From NCBI RefSeq assembly GCF_007676705.1, contig NZ_VEBF01000009.1:62001-126000 (forward strand): 64,000 bases of DNA. Direction: 5' to 3'. The notes below the pieces were generated by a model, which did not search any database, was not told where the DNA came from, and saw nothing but the letters and a program-made list of their open reading frames with translations. Origin of the DNA: Paenibacillus xylanexedens (GTDB taxonomy: Bacteria; Bacillota; Bacilli; Paenibacillales; Paenibacillaceae). Made by a program: the position numbers and the translations under genes. This document shows positions 26,773 through 35,988 of the stretch, piece by piece (position 1 is the stretch's first letter; the number at the start of each line of letters is the position of its first letter).

Positions 26773-27717
26773 TTATATATGCGATTCATGTGATACCTGT
26801 TTAATGATATTAATGATTTTGCGCTTAGCATCCTTGGCTTCAGGAATCGGATACAGTACGAAGACGTGATTCATTTTGGGATAAACAAAGGTGTTATGCT
26901 CAATACCTTGGTCCGTCAGCTTTTTATCCAGCTCCATGTTGTCAGGAAATAACCCTTCATGGGTTCCGATGAAGATGCTAATCTTGCCGAGGTTTTCAAA
27001 ATCCCCGTAGATTGGACTAATCAGCGGGTCATCGAGCTGTTTATCGGCTGCCCAGATCCGCCGAATCACATCATACCCTTCTACAGCCAGCATGGGATCT
27101 CTGGTCTCATAGTCGAATATCACCGGGTTATCCAGAACCATATCGACACACGGCGATAATAGAATAATGTCTTTGGGCTGAGGAAGAGAATGCATCTTCA
27201 GGTAATGTGCAAGACTCAGCGAAATGTTCCCACCAGCTGAATCTCCCATAATGGTTAGCTGCAATGGACTTTTTATGGATGCGATGATATCTCGATACAG
27301 ATTTAGAAGTTTGGGATACGTATGCTGATAGTTGAAGTGAGGCAATTTGGGATAGATGGGAGCGATCACTTTGGCATTCAGTGCCTGAGCCATATGATCC
27401 ATGAACTTCCAATGGAAGGATAACGGTTGATGCGTATGGGCACCTCCATGGATATAGAGAATCACCCGTTGTTCGGGGGAACCCTGATCATTTAAAGTAA
27501 ATACTTGCATGTCCTCATAGGAACGCTCCTTCATAGGAGAAGTTAATTTAACCTTACCTAACTGATAGGGTTTAATATTCTCAATGCCCATATGCTCCAG
27601 ATGTTTCTGTGTATATTCCCGTGTAGATAGGTTCTTCTTGGTATCTAATGTTCCGATGTATTTTTCGAATAGATAGCTCGCTATAGAGCGTCTTTTATTA
27701 TAAATTTGTATGCTCAT
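26773..27717 (-). CDS. alpha/beta hydrolase, HSL family
   Basis: A 314-residue cytoplasmic esterase/lipase-like enzyme of the hormone-sensitive-lipase group. The oxyanion motif is YIHGGAH, the nucleophile elbow is GDSAGGN, and the C-terminal acid and histidine are in the IFIGTHEGLFPDN region and KMNHVFVLYPIPEA. ATG 27717 follows GGAAAGG by about 11 nt; the open frame reaches further upstream but lacks a site. It is divergent from the ArsR-SulP unit and separated by the ArsR operator region. Its ester substrate is unknown. Confidence 0.88.
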   Translation of the reverse strand: MSIQIYNKRRSIASYLFEKYIGTLDTKKNLSTREYTQKHLEHMGIENIKPYQLGKVKLTSPMKERSYEDMQVFTLNDQGSPEQRVILYIHGGAHTHQPLSFHWKFMDHMAQALNAKVIAPIYPKLPHFNYQHTYPKLLNLYRDIIASIKSPLQLTIMGDSAGGNISLSLAHYLKMHSLPQPKDIILLSPCVDMVLDNPVIFDYETRDPMLAVEGYDVIRRIWAADKQLDDPLISPIYGDFENLGKISIFIGTHEGLFPDNMELDKKLTDQGIEHNTFVYPKMNHVFVLYPIPEAKDAKRKIINIIKQVSHESHI

Positions 27718-27847
27718 TTGAGGTTCGTCCTTTCCTGGATGAATTCCGATATGTACAGTATAAAGGTTGAAGTATACTTCGAGGTCAAGGCTGATTCCTG
27801 TACATAAAATGAAATATTTGATCACTTCTATGTTATGATCTTTATAT

Positions 27848-27863
27848 ATTCAAAAGTTTGAAT
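27848..27863. promoter_or_regulatory. ArsR-type operator
   Basis: A perfect dyad ATTCAAA-AG-TTTGAAT 16 bases ahead of the arsR start. The half-site ATTCAAA recurs twice ahead of the sulP gene (28336-28351), which suggests shared control. Confidence 0.6.
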
Positions 27864-27878
27864 GAAGGGGTATAACGT

Positions 27879-28208
27879 ATGAATCAGAGCATACAACAGT
27901 TTAAAGCGGATTTTTTCAAAGCCTTGGCTCACCCCATGCGGATTCAGATTCTGGAGTTGCTGAGTGAAGGGGCGAAGAACGTCAACGAGTTGCAAAGTAT
28001 CCTGGGGTCAGAAGGCTCCGCCGTTTCGCAACAATTAGCTGTATTACGCAGCAAAAATGTTGTGCAGGGACTGAAAGAAGGGACTACGGTCATATACTCT
28101 CTGCGGGACCCTTTGATTAAAGACTTGCTGGAGGTTGCCAAACAGATCTTTGACAATCATCTGGTCGATGCCATTTCCATGTTGGAAGATATCCGAAAAG
28201 AAACATAA
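27879..28208 (+). CDS. ArsR-family transcriptional regulator
   Basis: A 109-residue winged-helix repressor: FFKALAHPMRIQILELLSEG, the recognition-helix region GSEGSAVSQQLAVLRSKNVV and the wing QGLKEGTTVIYSL. No cysteine metal-binding motif is visible, so it need not sense metals. Its start ATG 27879 is preceded by GAAGGGG. Small ArsR genes directly before SulP permeases recur in Bacillales, and the operator-like dyads around both genes support control of itself and of sulP. Confidence 0.88.
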   Translation: MNQSIQQFKADFFKALAHPMRIQILELLSEGAKNVNELQSILGSEGSAVSQQLAVLRSKNVVQGLKEGTTVIYSLRDPLIKDLLEVAKQIFDNHLVDAISMLEDIRKET

Positions 28209-28335
28209 ACATGCTAAACAAGAGGAACCGGAAATAAGTTCAGGTAACTTTTTGTTTTTTTTGTATGTAATCAACGTCTCAGGTGTGAGCATTACGATTG
28301 ACAGGGTGCTCGCAGGGGCGTAGTCTTCTTATTAT

Positions 28336-28351
28336 ATTCAAATATTCAAAT
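28336..28351. promoter_or_regulatory. tandem ATTCAAAT half-sites ahead of sulP
   Basis: Two direct copies of ATTCAAAT (28336-28343 and 28344-28351), the same half-site as in the dyad ahead of arsR, 26 bases before the sulP start. Confidence 0.5.
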
Positions 28352-28377
28352 ATATAAAGAAAAGAAGGTTAAGTCAG

Positions 28378-30153
28378 ATGAAATGGTCGGGGAGATATGC
28401 AGGATATAATGGTTCTGCTTTTCGTAAGGATCTGTTATCGGGGCTAATTGTAGGTATTATTGCGATTCCACTCGGTATGGCGTTTGCTATCGCATCCGGC
28501 GTCAAACCGGAGTATGGCTTGTACACAACGGTGATCGCTGGGATTTTCATTTCCTTGCTGGGTGGGTCGAAGTTTCAGATTGGCGGGCCGACGGGGGCAT
28601 TCATTCCGATCCTCTTCGCCATTGTGATGCAGTATGGATATGAAAATTTATTGATTGCCGGAATCATGGCCGGATTGATGCTTGTATGTATGGGGCTGTT
28701 TAAACTTGGGGCGTTAATCAAGTTTATCCCGCGACCTGTGACCATTGGTTTTACGGCGGGTATCGCCGTCATTATTTTCAGTGGTCAGATCGCTAATTTC
28801 CTGGGACTCAGCGGGATTGAGAAGCATGAAGATTTTTGGTCCAATATGAAAGAAATCGGGATGCATATCTCAACCGTTAATATATATAGTTTGCTGACAG
28901 CAGGCAGTTGTCTGGCTGTTATTCTGCTTGTGCCGAGGTTTGCGCCTAAGGTGCCTGCGTCACTGGTAGGTTTGGTTCTATCGACAGTTGTTGCAGCTTT
29001 GTTTTTTGAAGGGCAGGTGGCTACGATCGGATCGTCCTTTGGCGCCATACCTAACTCATTGCCTCAGTTTCAGGTGCCAGAGATCACTTGGGAGCGAATC
29101 GTGAGCTTACTGCAACCGGCTTTTGTTATCGCCATGTTGGGCGGAATTGAATCGTTGTTGTCTGCTGTTGTTGCTGATGGCATGACTGGAAGTCGACATA
29201 ACAGTAATCGAGAGTTAATTGGGCAGGGGATCGCTAATGTGGTAACCCCGCTATTTGGTGGTATTCCTGCAACAGGTGCGATTGCGCGTACGGCTACGAA
29301 TATTAAATCCGGGGCTGTATCACCATTGTCGGGGATTATTCATGGCATCGTGGTTCTACTGGTACTTGTTCTGTTCGCGCCGTATGCTTCCCATATTCCA
29401 CTTGCCAGTATGGCTCCCGTCCTGATGATGGTTGCCTGGAATATGAGTGAACGGAGGTCGTTCATGTATGTTATGAAAACCAAAACGAGCGACTCGCTTG
29501 TTCTGATTACCACCTTTTTACTCACCGTATTCACGAGTTTAACGACTGCTGTAGAGGTTGGGTTGATTCTGGCTGTCCTTTTATTTGTTAAGCGGATGAG
29601 TGAGATGATGAAGGTTGCCAAAGTGCTGCCCGATCCCAATCATAAACATGAGAAAGTCATGGCGCATATGGTTCGGGAAGGACATGATTGTCCGCAAATA
29701 AGTCTGTATACGATTGAAGGGCCGTTATTCTTTGGTGCAGCGGATAGGTTTGAGGAGTCGGTCATGGATTCGATTCATCGGCGACCAGGTATTTTGCTGT
29801 TGCGCATGGGCAAGGTGCCCTTTATGGATACGACAGGTGAGTCCAATCTGGCCCATGTGGTCAAACATATGGAGAGAATTGGGGGAAGGGTTGTAATCTC
29901 AGGCATTCAGACGCAACCTCTGGAGATGCTGAAGAGAACGGGATTGGTTGAAAAAATCGGTACGGATCATATGTTTGAGTACACGGGTGAAGCTATCCAT
30001 TTTGCATTAAAGCACCTGGATGATCAGAAATGCAGGGGATGCAAACATTTTGCCTTTCGTGAATGTGCTGCATTGTCGAGAGCTGATGCCGATTCAGAGT
30101 CAAAGAGGACGCTCAGATCTGGAAATCGAGTCCATGCAAATACCCCTGTTTAA
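28378..30153 (+). CDS. SulP-family anion permease with STAS domain
   Basis: A 591-residue permease with about 10-14 transmembrane helices (from LLSGLIVGIIAIPLGMAFAIASG to VGLILAVLLFVKRM) and a cytoplasmic STAS domain (about residues 440-550: ISLYTIEGPLFFGAADRFEE, LLRMGKVPFMDTTGESNL). SulP proteins exchange or import sulfate, bicarbonate or other anions; this subgroup is annotated as sulfate permease, but bicarbonate is a real alternative. The C-terminal tail contains a CxxCKHFAFRECA cysteine cluster that may bind metal. It is regulated with the ArsR gene by shared half-sites. Confidence 0.9.
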   Translation: MKWSGRYAGYNGSAFRKDLLSGLIVGIIAIPLGMAFAIASGVKPEYGLYTTVIAGIFISLLGGSKFQIGGPTGAFIPILFAIVMQYGYENLLIAGIMAGLMLVCMGLFKLGALIKFIPRPVTIGFTAGIAVIIFSGQIANFLGLSGIEKHEDFWSNMKEIGMHISTVNIYSLLTAGSCLAVILLVPRFAPKVPASLVGLVLSTVVAALFFEGQVATIGSSFGAIPNSLPQFQVPEITWERIVSLLQPAFVIAMLGGIESLLSAVVADGMTGSRHNSNRELIGQGIANVVTPLFGGIPATGAIARTATNIKSGAVSPLSGIIHGIVVLLVLVLFAPYASHIPLASMAPVLMMVAWNMSERRSFMYVMKTKTSDSLVLITTFLLTVFTSLTTAVEVGLILAVLLFVKRMSEMMKVAKVLPDPNHKHEKVMAHMVREGHDCPQISLYTIEGPLFFGAADRFEESVMDSIHRRPGILLLRMGKVPFMDTTGESNLAHVVKHMERIGGRVVISGIQTQPLEMLKRTGLVEKIGTDHMFEYTGEAIHFALKHLDDQKCRGCKHFAFRECAALSRADADSESKRTLRSGNRVHANTPV

Positions 30154-30318
30154 TCGGATGAATAGAGAAGCGTTATAGGAATATAGCATTATTTTGTGAG
30201 ATTAAAATATATATTCTGGAAAATAGATTAAAAATATACTATGTTATAGGTTGGGCGGTGAATAAGTGTAATCGTTCCTCAAAAAAGAAATAGTATATTA
30301 ATCTAAAGGAGCATATAA

Positions 30319-31308
30319 ATGGCCACTCAACCGACTGCTTTACGTTCAGTGCTTAACCCCAGATACCTGGAGTCTGCATTGAGTGATCAGTATGACATTG
30401 GAACGTGGGAAGAATGTTTGTTTTGGCTCAGAGGATTGAATGATACATATCGCGTACGCACATCGAAAGGTTTGTATATTCTGCGAATCTACCGTACTGA
30501 AATTACGGAGGCAGATGTTCAGTACGAGCTATCGTTATTATCTCAACTGAAGAACGTTCTAGCTTCTGCGGAACACACCGACATTGGGGAATATATCGAG
30601 AAGAAAGATCATACGGGTTATACTGTGCTGGATGTTGCGGAAGGCAAGCGGATGGCTGTGATGTTTCGGTATATTGAGGGTACGGAGAACAACCTGGAGG
30701 ATGAGGAGTCTTGTTACGCCTTTGGCCAATCTGCCGCTGAATTGCATGAGGCTATGGATCAGGTGAATATGGAGCTGCCACGATATGAGCTGGATCTGAA
30801 GTTACTTATTGACGAACCCCTTGAGCGAATTATCCACTATATCGGTGAGAACAATGAAGCAGCAGCATTTCTTCAAACGTTTGCGAGAACATTAAAAGAG
30901 CGCATTGTTGCCGTCTCTAATCAAGGTCTCGACTTCGGCTTGTGTCATGGCGATATGCATGGGAATAATAATGCGTTTCAACAGGAGCATCAGTTCATCC
31001 ATTATGACTTCGAATGGGCAGCTAATGGCTGGCGTGCCTATGATTTAGCTCAAGTGAAAGCTCGAAAGAGGCAGTCCGGTGAGCAAAAAGAAGCGTTATG
31101 GAAAGCACTGATGGCGGGATATCGTTCAGTCAGAAGGTTCTCTTCGGAAGATGAGCAGGCGGTGGATCTCTTTATTATCGCTCGCCGATTCTGGGTGATG
31201 GGTCTGGATGTTGCTTTTATTGAGAGTGATATGGGTGCGCTGGACTATGGTTCGGATTGGCTGGATAGTTTCGTGGAAGAGTTCCGGGATACGGGGATTA
31301 TATCATAG
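30319..31308 (+). CDS. aminoglycoside-phosphotransferase-fold kinase
   Basis: A 329-residue APH/choline-kinase-fold phosphotransferase. The N-lobe has GLNDTYRVRTSKGLYILRIYR, in which Arg replaces the usual Lys near the ATP site (ILRIYR). The Brenner-type motif is LCHGDMHGNN and the metal-binding segment is HYDFEWAANGWRAYDLA. The substrate is unknown; many such chromosomal proteins phosphorylate sugars or small alcohols, not antibiotics. ATG 30319 follows AAAGGAG. It is monocistronic, with a strong terminator. A second APH-fold gene lies at 56649. Confidence 0.85.
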   Translation: MATQPTALRSVLNPRYLESALSDQYDIGTWEECLFWLRGLNDTYRVRTSKGLYILRIYRTEITEADVQYELSLLSQLKNVLASAEHTDIGEYIEKKDHTGYTVLDVAEGKRMAVMFRYIEGTENNLEDEESCYAFGQSAAELHEAMDQVNMELPRYELDLKLLIDEPLERIIHYIGENNEAAAFLQTFARTLKERIVAVSNQGLDFGLCHGDMHGNNNAFQQEHQFIHYDFEWAANGWRAYDLAQVKARKRQSGEQKEALWKALMAGYRSVRRFSSEDEQAVDLFIIARRFWVMGLDVAFIESDMGALDYGSDWLDSFVEEFRDTGIIS

Positions 31309-31349
31309 CGAATGATGAACATTATTTTAGGTGTAGGCTTGAATGCTTT

Positions 31350-31390
31350 AAGACCCTTCCGAGTGGACTTGAACTCGGGAGGGTCTTTTT
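31350..31390 (+). terminator. intrinsic terminator
   Basis: AAGACCCTtccGAGT pairs with ACTCgggAGGGTCTT, followed by a T-tract. Confidence 0.88.
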
Positions 31391-31421
31391 CAACTCATAT
31401 TGAAGGTAACATGGTCACTTG

Positions 31422-32411
31422 TTAGTTAGATGATGAAGAAGCGGCTGCAGCCGATGCTGCGGCAGCTGCTGCCATGGCGGCCTGCTGGGCGATAATAATA
31501 TTTGTGATACTGGTTGAGATCGCCGAAGTAAGAACACCGTTTCGCAGATTCTCCACATATTGAATGGCTATCAACGCAGAGGAGAACAGGAGCAGCTCCT
31601 GTTTGTCGATCGACCAGCCACCGAAGCCCTTTTGAGTTCGTAACCAGTCCTGTGTTTCGACGATTTGATCCACTAATGAATCTCTGTCAGAAGGCAACAG
31701 GGAGAGTATTCCGAGAGAGGATAACGTGTACGTTTTGTCCATTCGGAGATTCCTTTTGCGAAAAGCTTCATTTAAAGCAATCACACGACCGCTTGCATCC
31801 GGGGTGTCATCTCCAAGAACCAACACCTGTGTTAACGCCTGCACGCTGTTTCTGGAGGAGAACTCCGGTTTTAATTCGCGGTAAAGTTGTTCCATGCGTA
31901 CCACACCGGAATCCACGTCGAGATCGGAAATGGCTAACATGGCAGCAAAAATGTAGTCATCCTGTCCAGTAAGGAAACGATGCTCTGCTTTCATGCCGTC
32001 GTAAAATGATTTGGCCCGCTCCACCATATGCTGAAACTGGTCAGGTGACGCCTGAGTAGCAATCTGATAGGCAGCAATAACCAGATAGTCGGAGTTGCGG
32101 AATTTGATCTCTTTCATCAAGTCATAGACATGTAAGGTGTCTGCCAGCTTCGTGTCTTCATCCGTGGTAAGAGAGAGCATGGCAGCAATGCTAATGGCAG
32201 AATTACCTCTGAATGAAGAGAAGAGTTTCGTGTTTTGCTTAATCAACTCATGGCTCTGGCGAATGGCTTCCCCATCAACAACTTTATTCTCCGTTGCATA
32301 GAGCAAAGCGGCCAGACGGTGCATCATCGCATGTTGCCATTTGAACGACTTCTTCATAATCTGGGTGTTGGAAACGAATAATTCTAAGCGTTCCGCATGA
32401 TGTTGTTGCAT
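31422..32411 (-). CDS. DUF4003 family protein
   Basis: A 329-residue cytoplasmic helical protein that I recognise as DUF4003 (LFRGNSAISIAAMLSLTTDED, FLTGQDDYIFAAMLAISDLD, GFGGWSIDKQELLLFSSAL). The C-terminus ends in an Ala-rich run followed by Ser (AAAAAASAAAASSSSN), a low-complexity tail. ATG 32411 is 7 nt after GGAGG; the ATG two codons earlier is too close. Function unknown. It follows the frameshifted gene at 32434 by 22 bases, so the two were probably one operon. Confidence 0.82.
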   Translation of the reverse strand: MQQHHAERLELFVSNTQIMKKSFKWQHAMMHRLAALLYATENKVVDGEAIRQSHELIKQNTKLFSSFRGNSAISIAAMLSLTTDEDTKLADTLHVYDLMKEIKFRNSDYLVIAAYQIATQASPDQFQHMVERAKSFYDGMKAEHRFLTGQDDYIFAAMLAISDLDVDSGVVRMEQLYRELKPEFSSRNSVQALTQVLVLGDDTPDASGRVIALNEAFRKRNLRMDKTYTLSSLGILSLLPSDRDSLVDQIVETQDWLRTQKGFGGWSIDKQELLLFSSALIAIQYVENLRNGVLTSAISTSITNIIIAQQAAMAAAAAASAAAASSSSN

Positions 32412-32433
32412 AGGCATACCTCCATGCTCATTA

Positions 32434-32885
32434 TTATTTTGCAGATCCCGGTTTCATGATCAGATTACCTACACGCTGCAACATCACCTCTTCCAATGCC
32501 TTGAAGCTGCTGGATTCGGGGTGTAGCCTTATTTCTTCGATATTTTGATGCTCGTGGAGGGGGCCTAAACTGGATACAGGGGCAAAGTTGGCATCCATGA
32601 TCTTTAAATGATGCAACTGTGCTACATATGTAATATCGGCCAGTTTCTTGGGAGCGATTAAGTGGATTTCTTCTACATCAGGAAAGGCTCGCCAAAAGTC
32701 AGGCTTTTCAGCTTCGTAAATTCCTTTAACGGCTCAAACGGTGTAATGGATTTGATATTTTGTAGGACCAGGGTCTCCAGATCATAGACCGTACCGGGAG
32801 AAGTAAACCATGTATACTTGAGATGACTCTCTATGTATGAAGCTGCTTCGTCTACGATGGCATATTTTGATTTGGCGTAATCCAC
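32434..32885 (-). pseudogene. leucine-rich-repeat-like protein, frameshifted
   Basis: Two frames form one protein of about 150 residues. The 5' part starts at GTG 32885 after AAAGGAGG and reads to LKSLTFGEPFLM then stops. The same DNA in the next frame continues as RAFPDVEEIHLIAPKKLADI and on to a stop at 32434. The switch falls at a TTTT run near 32690; one extra T would give LTFWRAFPDVEEI and restore the frame. The pattern of leucines (LETLVLQNIKSITPFEPLKE, KLKSLTF) suggests short leucine-rich repeats. It is a recent inactivation, a programmed slip or a sequencing error. Function unknown. Confidence 0.7.
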
Positions 32886-32994
32886 GTTACTACCTCCTTT
32901 TAAAAAAATAGATATAATAGGTTATTGTATCTTCATTACCCTTTAATTCATGGTGTGTCACTTCCACAGACAAGAGAGTCTAGTTGTTGAATAT

Positions 32995-33016
32995 AAAAAG
33001 ACCGCTATTAGCGGTC
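32995..33016 (-). terminator. intrinsic terminator of the secreted-protein gene
   Basis: Read on the minus strand, GACCGC pairs with GCGGTC over a 5-nt loop and is followed by five T residues. Confidence 0.8.
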
Positions 33017-33049
33017 GTAGGTTAGATTGATCAGTGATATAGGTCTGAA

Positions 33050-33445
33050 CTAATTGAAAGAAATCGAGTAGGCTACGTTAGGGTATGCCGCCGTCGAACC
33101 TGGAACACGTTCTACTACAGTGATCAACGTTCCTGGGTTGTAGTAGGCTGAACCGCCGAAGTAAATGTTTTTGTTTACGATGGCTGTACCGAGGTCCAGT
33201 GTCGTATTATTGTAGCTCCAGTAATAGTGCAGTTGAAGGGTATTGGCTGCATTTGTTGTGACTTTCACGCTGGTCCCCGTCGTTTTGGCATTAGGAAGAA
33301 TGTAGGCGTATCCTTGTCCGGCAGAGAGCGCATTGGAATAACTGCCACCATAGCTTACGATGGCGGGATTAGCGGAAGCGGTCAGGCTAAACAGAAGGGA
33401 GATACCTAGAATAAGTGCAAAAAATGTGCTAATGCGTTTTTTCAT
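33050..33445 (-). CDS. small secreted protein
   Basis: A 131-residue exported protein with a classical signal peptide (KKRISTFFALILGISLLFSL, cleavage after TASA). The mature part of about 105 residues is rich in G, S, Y, T and N and in beta-strand pattern, with no cysteine, and looks like a small extracellular beta-sandwich. Function not recognised. The ATG is preceded by GAGAGGAT about 9 nt away. A perfect palindromic cre-like site lies about 100 bases upstream, suggesting carbon control. Confidence 0.75.
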   Translation of the reverse strand: MKKRISTFFALILGISLLFSLTASANPAIVSYGGSYSNALSAGQGYAYILPNAKTTGTSVKVTTNAANTLQLHYYWSYNNTTLDLGTAIVNKNIYFGGSAYYNPGTLITVVERVPGSTAAYPNVAYSISFN

Positions 33446-33545
33446 AGAATGCCCATCCTCTCAAAAATGAAGTGTTTTTATAGTTTAACTCGATGTAAAC
33501 CAAAAACCTTTTCGAAACGGATTGGAGCCCCTCCTTATTCAATTT

Positions 33546-33561
33546 ATGTTAGCGCTAACAT
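33546..33561. promoter_or_regulatory. palindromic cre-like operator
   Basis: A 16-bp perfect palindrome ATGTTAGCGCTAACAT whose core matches the CcpA consensus at 13 of 14 positions. It lies upstream of the minus-strand secreted-protein gene. Confidence 0.6.
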
Positions 33562-33615
33562 TCCTAACGGCTATACTATATACCAATAAAATACAGATGT
33601 AAATAGTGGATCAGA

Positions 33616-33981
33616 TTAGATCATCAGGAGTATCAAATGAATTAAAGCGATCATTCCCATAGGGTAGATCAACGATCTGGAGAAGCCATCCTTAAATTCA
33701 TTTCGAGGATGCTTCTCGAAAAAGAAGTGCAACACGGTATGTATGATGAAAAAGATATCTATCACCCAAAATGTAATGGTCTGATACGAGCTAAAAAGTA
33801 GAGAAAGAATGATCGTGTACATAGGTAAATGAATCCAAGTGAAATACCTGTAGGCTTTATCATCTTCCATATCTTTTAACACCATAAACAATTTCCACTC
33901 GGATCGCCTGATGGCATCCATTTCGTGAAGCAGGAAGAGAGATAGATTAAATAAAAATAAGACTAGTAAAAAGTCAGGCAT
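33616..33981 (-). CDS. small integral membrane protein, DUF6713-like
   Basis: A 121-residue membrane protein with about four hydrophobic segments and an early LFLLHEMDAIRRSEWKLF motif (HEMDAIR), which I associate with the uncharacterised DUF6713/HXXEE-like proteins. ATG 33981 has GGGAGG 6 nt upstream; a start seven codons earlier has none. Function unknown. Confidence 0.7.
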   Translation of the reverse strand: MPDFLLVLFLFNLSLFLLHEMDAIRRSEWKLFMVLKDMEDDKAYRYFTWIHLPMYTIILSLLFSSYQTITFWVIDIFFIIHTVLHFFFEKHPRNEFKDGFSRSLIYPMGMIALIHLILLMI

Positions 33982-34360
33982 GTAGAGCCTCCCATTTTTC
34001 AATTTTATATAAGCAGGTCAATAGCGAACAAGTCACTTATGGTATTGCGACCCAAATATACAATACGTGAGTTGTCCTTTGGGGGTTCCTGCAACCTCCC
34101 TGTGGAGTCATGTATAAGAAAGTCTCTGTCACTTTGCTACACAACGCTGCCGTGAATTGTTGAATGAGCTGTCTGCCATATTCATTAAACGGTTATCCTA
34201 TACCTATATGGTGTAGTGAATCCGCTTCCTTACATTCCTTGTTGTATTTCTGCGGCACATCTCGTACAATTTGGTGAAGTAATTCTGCATTGCGTTAATG
34301 TGAATGTTTAAATTAGAAAATTACATCAGGAAGCTGTACACAAGAAAAGGGGAGAATCGT
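33982..34360. other. intergenic region, no recognised element
   Basis: A spacer of about 380 bases ahead of the amino acid permease gene. I looked for lysine riboswitch and T-box features and found none. Confidence 0.4.
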
Positions 34361-35740
34361 TTGGAATCAAAGCAACTATCTAGAGGGCTAAAGCCCCGCC
34401 ATGTAGAGCTGATTGCACTCGGAGGTACAATCGGCGTTGGTTTGTTCATGGGATCGGCGAGTACCATCAAATGGGCAGGTCCATCCGTGCTGCTGGCTTA
34501 TTTACTGGCCGGTATCGTTATCTTTTTTGTCATGCGCATTATGGGGGAAATGTTGATTCAGGAGCCAGTCACGGGTTCGTTTGCTACATTTGCTCACAAA
34601 TATATTAGTCCGCTTGCCGGATTCTTGACGGCCTGGAGCTATTGGTTCCTGTGGGTTACGGTCGGTATGGCGGAGGTTACGGCGATCGGAATCTATGTCG
34701 GGTATTGGTTCCCGGATATTCCACAGTGGTTGCCGGCCCTCGCTGGGGTGCTGATTATTGCAGCAGCGAATCTGGCGGCGGTGAAGTTCTATGGGGAATT
34801 TGAATTCTGGTTTGCAATGATTAAGGTGACTGCCATTGTGGCCATGATCGTGATCGGAACCGGGCTCATCTTCTTCGGTTGGGGGAATGGGGGGCAGGCG
34901 ATTGGTCTGTCGAATCTGTTCAGCCATGGTGGCTTCTTTCCCGGAGGTCTCAAAGGTTTCCTCTTCGCGCTGTGTATTGTAACGGCTGCCTATCAAGGGG
35001 TGGAAATGGTCGGTATTACAGCAGGCGAAGCGGAGAATCCGAAATACACCCTGCGTAAAGCGATCAAAAACATTGTGTGGCGTATTCTTATTTTCTACGT
35101 GGGTGCCATATTCGTTATCGTAACCTTGTACCCTTGGAACGAAGTAGGAGAAACGGGCAGCCCGTTTGTACTTACTTTTGCCAAAGTCGGCATTGTTGCT
35201 GCAGCGGGAATCATCAACTTTGTGGTGCTCACGGCGGCCATGTCGGGATGCAACAGCGGGATCTACAGTGCGGGACGGATGTTATACACACTGGCGGAGA
35301 ATGGACAGGCACCTGCCTTTTTCAAAAAGCTGTCCAAAGGCGGGGTCCCTCGCAACAGTATCGTCATTACGATCTCTTTGCTGCTGATTGGGGTTGTGCT
35401 GAACTATCTGATGCCAGACTCCAAGCTGTTCCTGTACATCTATAGCGCAAGTGTTCTACCGGGCATGGTTCCTTGGTTCGCGCTGGCGTTCAGTCAGTTC
35501 CGATTCAGAAAGCGTTGGGGCGACGAGATGGCGGATCATAACTTCAAGTCCAAATGGTTCCCGATCAGCAATTACATCATTATTGTGTATCTGATTCTCG
35601 TCATTATCGGTATGGCGTTTAACCCGGATACGCGCTTACCCCTGATTGTTGGAGCTACGTTCATGGCCATCGTGGTGGCTGGATATTTCGCATTTGGCAT
35701 CGGAAAAAGACAACGGATAGATGGCGGCGAAGATCGCTAG
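34361..35740 (+). CDS. amino acid permease, AAT/APC family
   Basis: A 459-residue proton-coupled amino acid transporter with 12 transmembrane helices. The signature GGTIGVGLFMGSAST lies in helix 1, GEMLIQEPVTGSFATFAHKY follows helix 2, and GVEMVGITAGEAENPKYTLRKAI is the conserved loop after helix 6. It looks closest to the YbxG/AapA type, so the substrate could be threonine, serine, alanine or another neutral amino acid. I use TTG 34361 because AAAGGGGAG sits 6 nt before it; an ATG 57 bases upstream has no site and would add a hydrophilic stretch. Confidence 0.88.
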   Translation: MESKQLSRGLKPRHVELIALGGTIGVGLFMGSASTIKWAGPSVLLAYLLAGIVIFFVMRIMGEMLIQEPVTGSFATFAHKYISPLAGFLTAWSYWFLWVTVGMAEVTAIGIYVGYWFPDIPQWLPALAGVLIIAAANLAAVKFYGEFEFWFAMIKVTAIVAMIVIGTGLIFFGWGNGGQAIGLSNLFSHGGFFPGGLKGFLFALCIVTAAYQGVEMVGITAGEAENPKYTLRKAIKNIVWRILIFYVGAIFVIVTLYPWNEVGETGSPFVLTFAKVGIVAAAGIINFVVLTAAMSGCNSGIYSAGRMLYTLAENGQAPAFFKKLSKGGVPRNSIVITISLLLIGVVLNYLMPDSKLFLYIYSASVLPGMVPWFALAFSQFRFRKRWGDEMADHNFKSKWFPISNYIIIVYLILVIIGMAFNPDTRLPLIVGATFMAIVVAGYFAFGIGKRQRIDGGEDR

Positions 35741-35988
35741 TCTCGTATTCCAAAGTCAACTTATATTCTAATATTATACGTGCATTCCTTGAAACGATTG
35801 GAGAACCTGCGGGTGATTCAGCGTCATTCAGGGAGTGCATTTTATTTTATTTCGTAGAAAATGTCGTAATGCCCTTTTAATTTTAAAAAAAGAGTCGAAA
35901 TCAGAACTTAATGGATTGAACAGCATGAAGGCTTACCTTATAATCAAGAGGATTGAAGAATTTGTAAATATACTGGGGGAGTACGCTA

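Noticed and set aside
33982..34360. Possible lysine riboswitch or T-box before the amino acid permease
   Set aside because: No recognisable conserved core or terminator/antiterminator pair.
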